Shown here: positions 1-6,622 of the stretch, piece after piece
Layout: each line of letters begins with the position of its first letter
Numbering within the stretch: the stretch's first letter is position 1
Translations under genes and position numbers: made by a program
Origin: Campylobacterales bacterium
GTDB lineage: Bacteria; Campylobacterota; Campylobacteria; Campylobacterales; Thiovulaceae
Direction of reading: 5' to 3'
Assembly (NCBI GenBank): GCA_012963895.1
Contig: DTUW01000096.1
Location: 1-6,643, forward strand
DNA: 6,643 nucleotides
Notes under the pieces: generated by a model
Seen by the model: only the letters and a program-made list of their open reading frames with translations
Database searches by the model: none
What the model was told of the DNA's origin: nothing

Positions 1-150
1 CACAACAATATGGTAGAGCTGATGGAGAAAAATTTGGATAGAAGAATATCCCAATATTCTAAACTGGTTTGGAGAGATAGGGCTATTTGGGGAGCTATTG
101 CAAGTGGTCTATTGGGTGCTGTTTTCTACGATATATACAATTTGATATAG
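1..150 (+). CDS. C-terminal fragment of unidentified membrane-anchored protein
   Basis: Frame 1 is open from the window edge to a TAG at 148-150 and gives 49 residues, so the 5' end is missing. The visible part begins with a charged, probably helical stretch (VELMEKNLDRRISQYSK), followed by a hydrophobic segment of about 20 residues (about 28-47, AIWGAIASGLLGAVFYDIY) ending only two residues before the stop. This pattern suggests a C-terminal transmembrane anchor with the bulk of the protein upstream, or the last helix of a multi-pass protein. The pilT start codon follows the stop directly, so the two are probably co-transcribed. An in-frame ATG at position 10 could in principle start a 46-residue peptide, but the frame continues upstream of it, so a longer gene is more likely. 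I do not recognise the family. Confidence 0.7.
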   Translation, partial: HNNMVELMEKNLDRRISQYSKLVWRDRAIWGAIASGLLGAVFYDIYNLI

Positions 151-1206
151 ATGAACTTAGAGCAACTATTAGCCTACTCCAACTATAATAAAGCTTCTGA
201 TTTACATCTTGTCCATAACAACCCTCCCCAAATTCGGATTGATGGCTCTCTTGTCCCTGTAAAATATAAGAGCCTTACAGGTAAAGAGATAGAGGAGCTG
301 ATATTTCCCCATCTTTCAGATAGCGAGATAGAGAAATTCCAAAAAGAGTTGGAACTAGATACAGCCCTGAACTTTCCAAAGGTTGGGCGGTTTCGGGTAA
401 ATGTATATAAAACGATGGGGGAAACGGCGGTAGCATTTAGAACTATTCCAACTGTTGTCCCTTCACTGGACGAGTTGAAAGCTCCTCCAATCTTCAAGGA
501 ACTTATAAAAGCTGAAAAAGGGCTAATTTTGGTAACTGGTGCCACTGGTAGCGGAAAATCTACCACCATTTCAGCGATGATAAATGAGATAAATGAAAAC
601 TACAATAAACATATTATGACGATTGAAGACCCAATAGAATTTGTCCATAAGAGTAAAAAATCCCTAATCTCCCATCGCAATATTGGAAACGATACTAAAA
701 GTTTTGCAACAGCTCTAAAATATGCCCTCCGTCAAGACCCAGATGTAATATTGATAGGAGAGATGAGGGATAGAGAGACTATCGGCTCAGCCCTAACAAT
801 CGCAGAAACTGGACATCTTGTATTTGGAACTCTCCACACCAATTCAGCCCCTCAGAGTATAAATCGTATTATTGATGTCTTTGAGAGTGGAAAACAGAAC
901 CAAATCAGAACACAACTATCAGCTACCCTAATAGCGGTCATATCTCAGGTTCTAATTCCTAAGAAGGGAGGAGGGCGAAAGGCTATTTTTGAGATACTTA
1001 TCAACAATAGTGCAATTGCCAATCTGATTCGTGAAAACAAAACCCACCAAATCTATTCCCAAATGCAGACCAACCAGAGTGAAACAGGCATGAGAACCCA
1101 AACCCAAGAGTTGATAAAAGCTATCAAAAGTGGAGAGATAGAGATTAGCCAAGCTCTGAAATTTTCAAACAATAGAGAAGAACTCCAAAGGAACTTAGGT
1201 AGATGA
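151..1206 (+). CDS. pilT: Type IV pilus retraction ATPase PilT
   Basis: PilT is a hexameric cytoplasmic ATPase at the base of type IV pili. It drives pilus depolymerisation, and so twitching, surface sensing and, in many species, DNA uptake. At 351 residues it has the usual PilT length. It starts with the family-typical N-terminus (MNLEQLLAYS...KASDLHL). Residues 1-110 form the PAS-like domain and the rest the RecA-like domain. Visible motifs are Walker A GATGSGKST (about 130-138), the Asp box TIEDPIEFVH (157-166), Walker B DVILIGEMRD (198-207, with the catalytic Glu at 204) and the His box ETGHLVFGTLHTN (219-231). AIANLIREN (288-296) corresponds to the AIRNLIRE signature needed for retraction in PilT. 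These features, and the lack of an extra N-terminal domain and a Cys zinc motif, separate it from PilB and GspE. No Shine-Dalgarno is evident before the ATG, which follows the upstream TAG directly, so translation is probably coupled. No pilin or pilB is in view. Confidence 0.95.
   Translation: MNLEQLLAYSNYNKASDLHLVHNNPPQIRIDGSLVPVKYKSLTGKEIEELIFPHLSDSEIEKFQKELELDTALNFPKVGRFRVNVYKTMGETAVAFRTIPTVVPSLDELKAPPIFKELIKAEKGLILVTGATGSGKSTTISAMINEINENYNKHIMTIEDPIEFVHKSKKSLISHRNIGNDTKSFATALKYALRQDPDVILIGEMRDRETIGSALTIAETGHLVFGTLHTNSAPQSINRIIDVFESGKQNQIRTQLSATLIAVISQVLIPKKGGGRKAIFEILINNSAIANLIRENKTHQIYSQMQTNQSETGMRTQTQELIKAIKSGEIEISQALKFSNNREELQRNLGR
1187..1193 (+). promoter_or_regulatory. Ribosome binding site for the SUI1-family gene
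   Basis: AAAGGAA lies inside the last codons of pilT, 9 bases before the ATG at 1203. It supports that start, which overlaps the pilT stop as ATGA. Confidence 0.5.
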
Positions 1207-1496
1207 ACATAGATTTATCCCAACTTTTCAACGGTAGAGAGTTGAAAGATGAGACACCACCCCAACCCCCTTCCACCTCATCGCAATTTTTACATTTCCG
1301 AATAGAGAAACGGCGAGGAAAATATGTAACTCTTGTAGGCACTTTTCAAGGAGATACAAAAGAGCTATTGAAATCTCTAAAAAAAGAACTTGCAACGGGT
1401 GGAACTATTCGCGGGGAATATTTAGAATTTCAGGGAGATATTAGAGATAGGTTGAAAACAGCTTTGCAAAAAAGAGGTTTCAAATTTCGTAAATGA
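1203..1496 (+). CDS. SUI1/eIF1-like (YciH family) protein
   Basis: This 97-residue protein belongs to the SUI1 fold shared by eukaryotic eIF1, archaeal aIF1 and bacterial YciH. The domain covers about residues 31-97. The signs are a basic strand-opening region (EKRRGKYVTLVGTF, 35-48), a helix (TKELLKSLKKELA), the ATGGTI turn (64-69) that matches the conserved GxGGT loop of the family, then QGDIRDRLKTAL (77-88) and the final RGFKFRK, like the family's terminal GF/GFK strand. Residues 1-30 are a poorly conserved, Pro/Ser/Thr-rich lead (DETPPQPPSTSS) that is probably disordered. eIF1 controls start-codon selection. YciH has been linked to initiation fidelity or repression of translation in stress, but the bacterial role is not settled. 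The start and stop both overlap neighbours by four bases (ATGA), placing it in one operon with pilT and recJ. Family membership is firm and function is open. Confidence 0.88.
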   Translation: MNIDLSQLFNGRELKDETPPQPPSTSSQFLHFRIEKRRGKYVTLVGTFQGDTKELLKSLKKELATGGTIRGEYLEFQGDIRDRLKTALQKRGFKFRK

Positions 1497-3058
1497 TAGA
1501 CCTTTCTGATGTTGAAAAGAGACTATTAGAACGATTTCCTAACGGATTTATACCACTTTCAAAACTACCACCCCCCTCAAATTTGAAAGACTCCACAAAA
1601 GCATCAAAAAGGGTAGTTCAAGCAATTGAGAGAGGAGAGAGAATTACGATAATTGGGGATTACGATGTAGATGGAGTTATCTCTTCTGCTATCGCTTATC
1701 TCTTCTTTCACAAACTTGGTATAGATGTGGAAATTGTTATTCCAAACAGATTCAAAGATGGTTATGGAGTTACTCCTAAACTATTAGAACGGATAGATTG
1801 TGATTTGGTTATCACAGTTGATAATGGAATTCATGCTCACAATTCAGCTCGGATATTGAAAGAGAGAGGGATAGACCTCATCATAACCGACCACCACAAC
1901 CCTTCTGATACCTTGCCAGAAGCATTTGCGATAGTAAATCCTAAACAGTCCGATTGTCCATATCCATACAAAGATATTTGCGGGGCAACTGTGATTTGGC
2001 TTCTACTTGGAGAGTTGAAACGGTTGCTAAATGTAGATATTGATATGATGGAGTTTATAGATTTGGTAGCTATTGCTACGATAGCCGATGTGATGCCTAT
2101 CACCAACCTCAACCATACCATTGTAAAGGTTGGGCTGGAATACTTTTCTAAAAACGAAAGGGTAAGCAACCAGATACTAATCCAAGAGCTATTTAGTAAT
2201 CAGACCATTACAGCTGAGGATATAGCTTTTCAAGTAGCTCCCCGTTTGAATAGCAGTGGTAGGATTGACGATGCTATCCACTCTTTCAACTTTCTTATTT
2301 CAGACAACTATATAGAAGCCTCCTACCTCTATTCTGTAATAGATAGGTTCAACCAGACTAGAAAAGAGATAGAAAAGAGCATATATCAAGATATAGTCGA
2401 TGAGGTGGATAACTCCAAACCTATTCTAATAATTAGAGGTGAAGAGTTTCATGAAGGGGTAATAGGTATCGTAGCAAGTCGATTAGTAGCAAAGTTCCAG
2501 AAACCTGTTATTCTCTTTTCACAAAGTGGAGAGATATTGAAGGGGAGTGGTAGGAGTATCGGCAATATAGATATTTTCTACCTCCTTCAATCGGCTTCAA
2601 ATCTACTACTAAAATGGGGTGGTCATAAGATGGCAGGGGGGCTTTCTCTCCATGTTTCCAATTTCGAAAAGTTTCGAGAGGTTGTATATAGGGCTATGGA
2701 GAGGTATTCACCAAAAGACTTTTTAGAGAAAAGTAATATTTTTGGAGAGTTGAGAATAGATAATCTCAATTTCGACCTATATAGACTTTTGCATAGGTTT
2801 GAACCCTTTGGAGAAGGAAATGAAAAACCTATCTTCGAACTCAGAAACGGGATAGTTGTTCAGTCTCAGAAAATAGGCAAAAGTGGAGAATATCAGAAAT
2901 TGGTTATAGAAAAAGAGGGTATATATGTAGAGGTGCTGATTTTCCAAGACATGGAGACTATACCAGTTGGCAAATCTATATCATTTCTCTACCGCCCCCA
3001 CTTCTCAACTTTTCGAGGAACTTTCAAAATTCAAGCACTTTTAGAAGAGTTGATATAG
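1493..3058 (+). CDS. recJ: Single-stranded-DNA-specific 5'-3' exonuclease RecJ
   Basis: RecJ degrades single-stranded DNA 5' to 3' in recombination, mismatch and base-excision repair and stalled-fork processing, using Mn2+ or Mg2+ in the cytoplasm. At 521 residues it is slightly shorter than the roughly 560-580 of many RecJ proteins. The DHH phosphoesterase domain holds GDYDVDG (55-61), VDNG (109-112), DHH (133-135) followed by NP, and IATIADV (194-200, with a metal-binding Asp). RLNSSGR (251-257) stands where RLNAAGR is common, a mild variant. The DHHA1 domain shows HEGVIGIVASR (320-330), GSGRSI (351-356) and GGHKMAGG (376-383). The C-terminal 100 or so residues fit the OB-fold, including FEPFGEGNEKPIF (436-448). 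Metal ligands and nucleic-acid motifs all look intact. The ATG overlaps the upstream stop (ATGA). A weak AAGAGG at 1472-1477 is too far away to be a strong ribosome site, so coupling to the upstream gene is likely. Confidence 0.96.
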   Translation: MIDLSDVEKRLLERFPNGFIPLSKLPPPSNLKDSTKASKRVVQAIERGERITIIGDYDVDGVISSAIAYLFFHKLGIDVEIVIPNRFKDGYGVTPKLLERIDCDLVITVDNGIHAHNSARILKERGIDLIITDHHNPSDTLPEAFAIVNPKQSDCPYPYKDICGATVIWLLLGELKRLLNVDIDMMEFIDLVAIATIADVMPITNLNHTIVKVGLEYFSKNERVSNQILIQELFSNQTITAEDIAFQVAPRLNSSGRIDDAIHSFNFLISDNYIEASYLYSVIDRFNQTRKEIEKSIYQDIVDEVDNSKPILIIRGEEFHEGVIGIVASRLVAKFQKPVILFSQSGEILKGSGRSIGNIDIFYLLQSASNLLLKWGGHKMAGGLSLHVSNFEKFREVVYRAMERYSPKDFLEKSNIFGELRIDNLNFDLYRLLHRFEPFGEGNEKPIFELRNGIVVQSQKIGKSGEYQKLVIEKEGIYVEVLIFQDMETIPVGKSISFLYRPHFSTFRGTFKIQALLEELI

Positions 3059-3082
3059 CTATCTTTTACGAAAACTGATAGC
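3058..3082. terminator. Candidate stem-loop at the recJ/comM convergent junction
   Basis: GCTATC (3058-3063) pairs with GATAGC (3077-3082). Inside it TTTT (3064-3067) pairs with AAAA (3071-3074), leaving an ACG loop and a two-base CT bulge, so the stem has ten base pairs. It begins at the last base of the recJ stop and covers the final codons of comM. Neither side is followed by a T-tract, so a standard intrinsic terminator is not shown. It might slow or end transcription in either direction, protect 3' ends, or be chance, since most pairs are A-T. Confidence 0.3.
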
Positions 3083-4567
3083 CTCCTTGATATGTCTCTC
3101 ATTCACAATCTCAGAACCTTCTAAATCGGCAATAGTTCTTGCTACCTTTTTGATTTTATTAATTCCCCTGAACGAAAGCCCAAAGCTATTAGAAGCCATT
3201 TTCAATATTTCCAATCCTCTATCGTCTATTTTGATAAACTCCTCTATCTCTATATCACTCAATCGACCATTGAGGTTCTTCTGCCCCCTCTCCATTTGCA
3301 TTCTGAAAGCTTTGAGAACAGAGTTGAACATCTCTTGCGATGAGGTGGTAGGTTGGTCGTTGATGTTGGTTTCACTCATTGGAACATATATATCTATCCT
3401 ATCCCAAAAGGGTTCGGAAAGGGTATTTTTATATCTCTGAATTTCACCATCTGAACATCTACATGAATGTTTTTGGCTCATAAGGTAGCCACAAGGACAG
3501 GGGTTCATCGCTCCAACAAATAGAAAATTTGCAGGATATTCAATTTTGTTTTGAACCCTTGAAACTAAGATTTTGTAATCTTGAAGAGGTTCGCGGAGAG
3601 CTTCCAATATCTGTTTAGAGAAGTGGGGTAGTTCGTCAAAGAAGAGAATTCCGGAGTCGGCTAATGAGACCTCTCCAATCTTTGGGTTTCTAGTTCCGCC
3701 TCCAAATATGCTCCCTCGACTAGCGGTATGGTGAGGGGAGCGAAAAGGGCGGAGGGGTTGAAAAGTTGGTTCATTTCCATCGAGAGCCTCAAACTTAGCT
3801 ATATTCAATAGCTCCTGTTCAGTAACGGGAGGGAGGATATACCTAAGTCGTTTAGCTATCATACTCTTTCCACTACCCGGCGACCCTTCAAAGATAATAT
3901 TATGCATTCCACTCGCCGAAATCAAAGCCCCTCTAAGTGCAAATTTTTGACCTTTGACATCTTTGAAATCCAATTCAAACCTATTGGAATAGAAATAGGA
4001 GATACCACCTATCTGAATAGAGTTTAGTTCAACTCTTTTACTCTCTCTCTTTGGAATAGAGACAATACCCCTGAGAAAATCTATCGCCTCTCCAAGAGTT
4101 TCAACCCCGTATATCTCCAAATCTGGTATTTTTTCGATTTTGTCTAAACTCTCTTTGGGAACTAAGACTTTTCTAATTACCCCCTGTTTTTTGAGGGATA
4201 AGATAGTTGGAAATATCACTTTTGTATCTTTGATAGCTCCATCTAATCCCAACTCTCCAAAGATATACCAATCTGATAAATCCACCTCATCATCTCTAAA
4301 TAGAGCTACTAAAAGAGCAATAGATAAATCGAAATGGGAACCGCTCTTTTTTATATCTGATGGAGAGAGGTTGATAGTGATAATTTGTGGTGGAAATCTG
4401 AACCCGCTACTAATTAGGGCTGATTTTATCCTCTCTTTCGATTCTTGGATTGCACTCGAAGCCAATCCAACGATATTGATTTTTGGAACTCCTCTAATGA
4501 AATTTACTTCTACATTGACTTCTACCGCTTCAAGACCGTTGAGGGTGGCACATCTACTACTTTTCAT
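3059..4567 (-). CDS. comM: ComM/YifB family AAA+ ATPase (Mg-chelatase-like)
   Basis: ComM is a hexameric AAA+ helicase. In naturally transformable bacteria it promotes branch migration when incoming single-stranded DNA integrates. The family is widespread, including in species not known to transform. The protein is 502 residues, normal for the family. Residues 1 to about 165 are the Lon-protease-like ChlI domain (GVPKINIVGLASSAIQESKERI, SGSHFDLSIAL, FGELGLDG). The AAA+ core follows, with Walker A GSPGSGKSM (228-236), RPFRSPHHTAS (274-283) and Walker B ILFFDELP (307-314). A cysteine cluster CPCG (357-360) with HSCRC (367-371) is probably zinc-binding, and EPFWDRIDIYV (385-395) carries a conserved Arg. 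The C-terminal helical part (from about 440) contains SFRGINKIKKVARTIADLEG, like the family's SARAxxRxLRVARTIADL. The ATG has AGGA six bases upstream. It is the last gene of the ftsW-fliR-comM unit. The name follows the family; transformation in this organism is not shown. Confidence 0.93.
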   Translation of the reverse strand: MKSSRCATLNGLEAVEVNVEVNFIRGVPKINIVGLASSAIQESKERIKSALISSGFRFPPQIITINLSPSDIKKSGSHFDLSIALLVALFRDDEVDLSDWYIFGELGLDGAIKDTKVIFPTILSLKKQGVIRKVLVPKESLDKIEKIPDLEIYGVETLGEAIDFLRGIVSIPKRESKRVELNSIQIGGISYFYSNRFELDFKDVKGQKFALRGALISASGMHNIIFEGSPGSGKSMIAKRLRYILPPVTEQELLNIAKFEALDGNEPTFQPLRPFRSPHHTASRGSIFGGGTRNPKIGEVSLADSGILFFDELPHFSKQILEALREPLQDYKILVSRVQNKIEYPANFLFVGAMNPCPCGYLMSQKHSCRCSDGEIQRYKNTLSEPFWDRIDIYVPMSETNINDQPTTSSQEMFNSVLKAFRMQMERGQKNLNGRLSDIEIEEFIKIDDRGLEILKMASNSFGLSFRGINKIKKVARTIADLEGSEIVNERHIKEAISFRKR

Positions 4568-4573
4568 CTTCTA

Positions 4574-4577
4574 TCCT
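4574..4577 (-). promoter_or_regulatory. Ribosome binding site for comM
   Basis: On the minus strand AGGA (complement of 4574-4577) lies six bases before the comM ATG and overlaps the fliR stop codon TAG. This supports the chosen start and suggests that ribosomes ending on fliR can restart on comM. Confidence 0.55.
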
Positions 4578-5340
4578 ATTTGATAAGAGTTTCTAAATGT
4601 TGGAATGCGAGAAAATATTCCCTTTTAAATACCAACATCATTCCACCAAGAACAGCGATAAGGACGACGAAACCTATCCCTATCTTTATCGGATACCCAA
4701 TTACAAGTAAGTTGAATTGGGGCATTGTTTTCATCAACATTCCAAACATAATATCGCTTAATAGTGATAGAGCTACAATAGGAAAAGAGATAGACAACCC
4801 CATCACAAACATATTTTTAAATGCCTTTATCAGATATTGAACCTGATTATCACTCAATACAAATCCCCCAAGAGGAAGGGAATTTAGGGAATTGTGAATA
4901 AATACTAACATTAGATGATGTCCATCAAAAGAGAGAAGAGTTAGGAGGGCTAACATATTTAGGAATTGGCTTATCATCGGCATCGATATACCCGATTGAT
5001 AGTCGAAAACTGTCGCCATTGAAAAACCCATAATTAGGGATATATGTTCCCCAGCTAACATTAGCAGATATAGAGTGATACTAAGAGTTAGACCTACAAA
5101 CATTGAGAAGACCATTTCAGAGAGAATAGCCATGCCGATAGATAGCCAACTATTTAGATGAGGTGGTTCAACCTCAAAGTAAAAGATTATAGAGAGATAG
5201 AGGGCAAAGGTGGCTTTATAGACCATCGGAACACTCATATTATTAAAAAGAGGTAGAAAGGCTAAGAGGAAAGAGATTCGAATAAATAGGAGGAGAAAAC
5301 TAATAGCCTGTTCTTCATGGAAATAGTTGAGAATATCCAT
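4576..5340 (-). CDS. fliR: Flagellar type III export apparatus protein FliR
   Basis: FliR is an inner-membrane component of the flagellar export gate. With FliP and FliQ it forms the helical channel through which rod, hook and filament proteins leave the cell. At 254 residues it has the family's usual size. Hydrophobic segments fall at about 11-31, 41-57, 70-96, 121-148, 172-198 and 211-236. Family signatures are the N-terminal FIRISFLLAFLPLF (19-32), the central GEHISLIMGFSMATVFD (97-113), typical of FliR/YscT proteins (GxxIxxxxGxxxAxxxDP-like), and MPQFNLLVIGYPIKIGIG (206-223), which closely matches the FliR MPQxNxFxxGFPxKI motif and favours FliR over FliP or FliQ. The ATG follows the ftsW stop with no spacer, and no clear Shine-Dalgarno precedes it, so coupling is likely. 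Lying away from other flagellar genes in this window, it is probably expressed with ftsW rather than from a flagellar sigma factor. A virulence-type EscT/YscT paralogue is possible but less likely. Confidence 0.93.
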   Translation of the reverse strand: MDILNYFHEEQAISFLLLFIRISFLLAFLPLFNNMSVPMVYKATFALYLSIIFYFEVEPPHLNSWLSIGMAILSEMVFSMFVGLTLSITLYLLMLAGEHISLIMGFSMATVFDYQSGISMPMISQFLNMLALLTLLSFDGHHLMLVFIHNSLNSLPLGGFVLSDNQVQYLIKAFKNMFVMGLSISFPIVALSLLSDIMFGMLMKTMPQFNLLVIGYPIKIGIGFVVLIAVLGGMMLVFKREYFLAFQHLETLIK

Positions 5341-6591
5341 TTAGCTGGTAAATTTGGAGGGTTGAATATTGGATATATCGTGTTCTACTCTATTTACCTC
5401 TTCTATATATGTTTGAGGTTCTCCGAGTGGTTGCTGGATAGGACTATTCGCCTCTTTGCTCGTCATTAGCACCATTCCAATTCCAAAAGAGAGAGCTAAC
5501 ATTGAGCTACCTCCATAGCTAAGAAATGGAACAGGTATCCCCTTCATAGGAATTAGAGAGGTGGCTCCGTAGGTATTGATTAGAAGAGTTACCCCGATAG
5601 ACACAGCAATCCCTATATTGAACAGAAAAAAGACTCGTCTAGGGCTTCTATTTGCTATTTTTAGAATTCTTTGAATTAGGATAGTAAATAGGGTGAATAT
5701 TACAATAATGGCAAATAGTCCCAACTCTTCGGCTATTCCTTCTAATACAAAATCGGTATGGACTTCTGAGAGAAAACCATATTTGAAAATTCCATTACCC
5801 AATCCTACTCCCCAAAATCCTCCGTGAGAGACTGCACCCAATGCCTGTTGGACTTGGTAGGGTTCTGTTCCGCTTGTCTCTCCTGTAACTTTTACCATCC
5901 AGTCAGGTAACCAGTTCCGAACCACAATCCACCAACTCGCTATTCTCTCTATTCTATGTCCAAAAGTAACAATAAGCCCTATAAATACAATAGTAAGACT
6001 AATAACAATTTTGAAGATAAAACTACCACTACCCCCTGCAAGATAGGTAAGAATAATTAGAGCCGTTCCGAGAACTACCGATTGCCCCAAGTCCTTTTGG
6101 ATTACCGTGATAAATAGAACCGAAATCAGATAGACCACAAAATAGGGAAAGAAGATTTTGAATTCACTAACAAATCTATATTGGTAATGAATATCAACTT
6201 TTCGCGACATGCTCCACGAAATGAAATAGATAAAACCTATCTTGAAAAATTCAACAGGAGCGATTGAAAATATTCCAAATATAGAAATCCACCTAGAAGC
6301 TCCCCCGATTTCTGGAACAATTGAACGGGGTAGAAAATTCATAATTATCATTAAAAATAGACCACCGAGAAATAGGGTCATTCCTATCCGGTGCATCCAC
6401 TTATCTGGTTCAAGCCGTGATATACTCCACATAGTAAAAATTGATGCAATGGCAAAAACCATCTGTTTTAAGACATAACTAAACTCCCCTGTATGGAATC
6501 TAACCATAAGGTATGAGCTTAGAGAGTAGGAGAAAACTACCCCTATTGTCAATAGAATTACAACTATTTTGAATATCAACCTATCGGCCAT
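5341..6591 (-). CDS. ftsW: FtsW-type SEDS peptidoglycan glycosyltransferase
   Basis: FtsW polymerises lipid II into septal glycan strands with its partner class B penicillin-binding protein at the division site. The protein has 416 residues and about ten membrane segments, starting at residues 5-30. Motifs include GGASRWISIFG (96-106, where GARRWI is common), APVEFFKIGF (111-120, for QPSEFFK), QKDLGQSVV (165-173), YQVQQALGAVSHGGFWGVGLGNG (245-267), HTDFVLEGIAEELG (278-291, with Asp280 at the catalytic position of the SEDS family) and GIPVPFLSYGGSS (351-363). The long GFWGVGLGNGIFKYGFLSEVHTDF region fits FtsW better than RodA, though RodA cannot be excluded without a tree. A hydrophilic tail of about 38 residues follows the last helix. 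The start matches family N-termini (RLIFKIVVILLTIGVVFSYS). It leads the fliR-comM unit. Only a weak GGTGG precedes the ATG. Confidence 0.92.
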   Translation of the reverse strand: MADRLIFKIVVILLTIGVVFSYSLSSYLMVRFHTGEFSYVLKQMVFAIASIFTMWSISRLEPDKWMHRIGMTLFLGGLFLMIIMNFLPRSIVPEIGGASRWISIFGIFSIAPVEFFKIGFIYFISWSMSRKVDIHYQYRFVSEFKIFFPYFVVYLISVLFITVIQKDLGQSVVLGTALIILTYLAGGSGSFIFKIVISLTIVFIGLIVTFGHRIERIASWWIVVRNWLPDWMVKVTGETSGTEPYQVQQALGAVSHGGFWGVGLGNGIFKYGFLSEVHTDFVLEGIAEELGLFAIIVIFTLFTILIQRILKIANRSPRRVFFLFNIGIAVSIGVTLLINTYGATSLIPMKGIPVPFLSYGGSSMLALSFGIGMVLMTSKEANSPIQQPLGEPQTYIEEVNRVEHDISNIQPSKFTS

Positions 6592-6599
6592 TACACCAC

Positions 6600-6609
6600 C
6601 AGAATTCTG
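6600..6609. repeat. 10-bp perfect palindrome upstream of ftsW
   Basis: CAGAATTCTG is fully self-complementary and lies 9-18 bases upstream of the ftsW start. The neighbouring TGAAA-T-TTTCA (6608-6618) is a second short inverted repeat sharing two bases with it. They could form an operator or leader hairpin close to the ribosome site. In AT-rich DNA such short palindromes also arise by chance. Confidence 0.25.
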
Positions 6610-6622
6610 AAATTTTCAAATT

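Noticed and set aside
142..150. TTGATATAG at the end of the first gene, repeated at 3050-3058 at the end of recJ
   Set aside because: Both simply encode Leu-Ile-stop with common codons. Two copies of nine bases at gene ends do not make a regulatory repeat.
183..569. Minus-strand open frame of 128 codons opposite pilT, and shorter ones at 952-1152 and 1145-1342
   Set aside because: They lie antisense to clearly recognised genes, have no family resemblance and no ribosome site that I can see. They are shadows of the coding strand.
286..1145. Frequent GAGATA/AGAGATAG words, considered as a possible DNA uptake sequence
   Set aside because: They are short and variable, mostly read in frame as Glu-Ile or Arg-Glu-Ile, and follow the coding strand. 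Codon preference explains them, though a genome-wide word count would settle it.
1837..2169. Minus-strand open frame of 110 codons inside recJ
   Set aside because: It is wholly antisense to the DHH domain of RecJ and its translation has no recognisable motif.
3087..3440. Plus-strand open frame of 117 codons opposite comM
   Set aside because: It lies antisense to the conserved C-terminal half of ComM, and its hydrophobic look is a by-product of the opposite strand's codons.
4140..4840. Two plus-strand open frames (4140-4583 and 4445-4840) over the comM/fliR junction
   Set aside because: Both are antisense to ComM and FliR, whose motifs are intact. The frames overlap each other and match nothing I know.
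6242..6478. Plus-strand open frame of 78 codons opposite ftsW
   Set aside because: It is antisense to membrane segments of FtsW, with no family resemblance.
5341..6591. FtsW motif changes (APVEFFK for QPSEFFK, GGASRW for GARRW) as a sign of an altered enzyme
   Set aside because: The catalytic HTDF Asp, the PFLSYGGSS region and the overall topology are intact, and the APVEFFK form fits the Campylobacterota. This looks like lineage variation.
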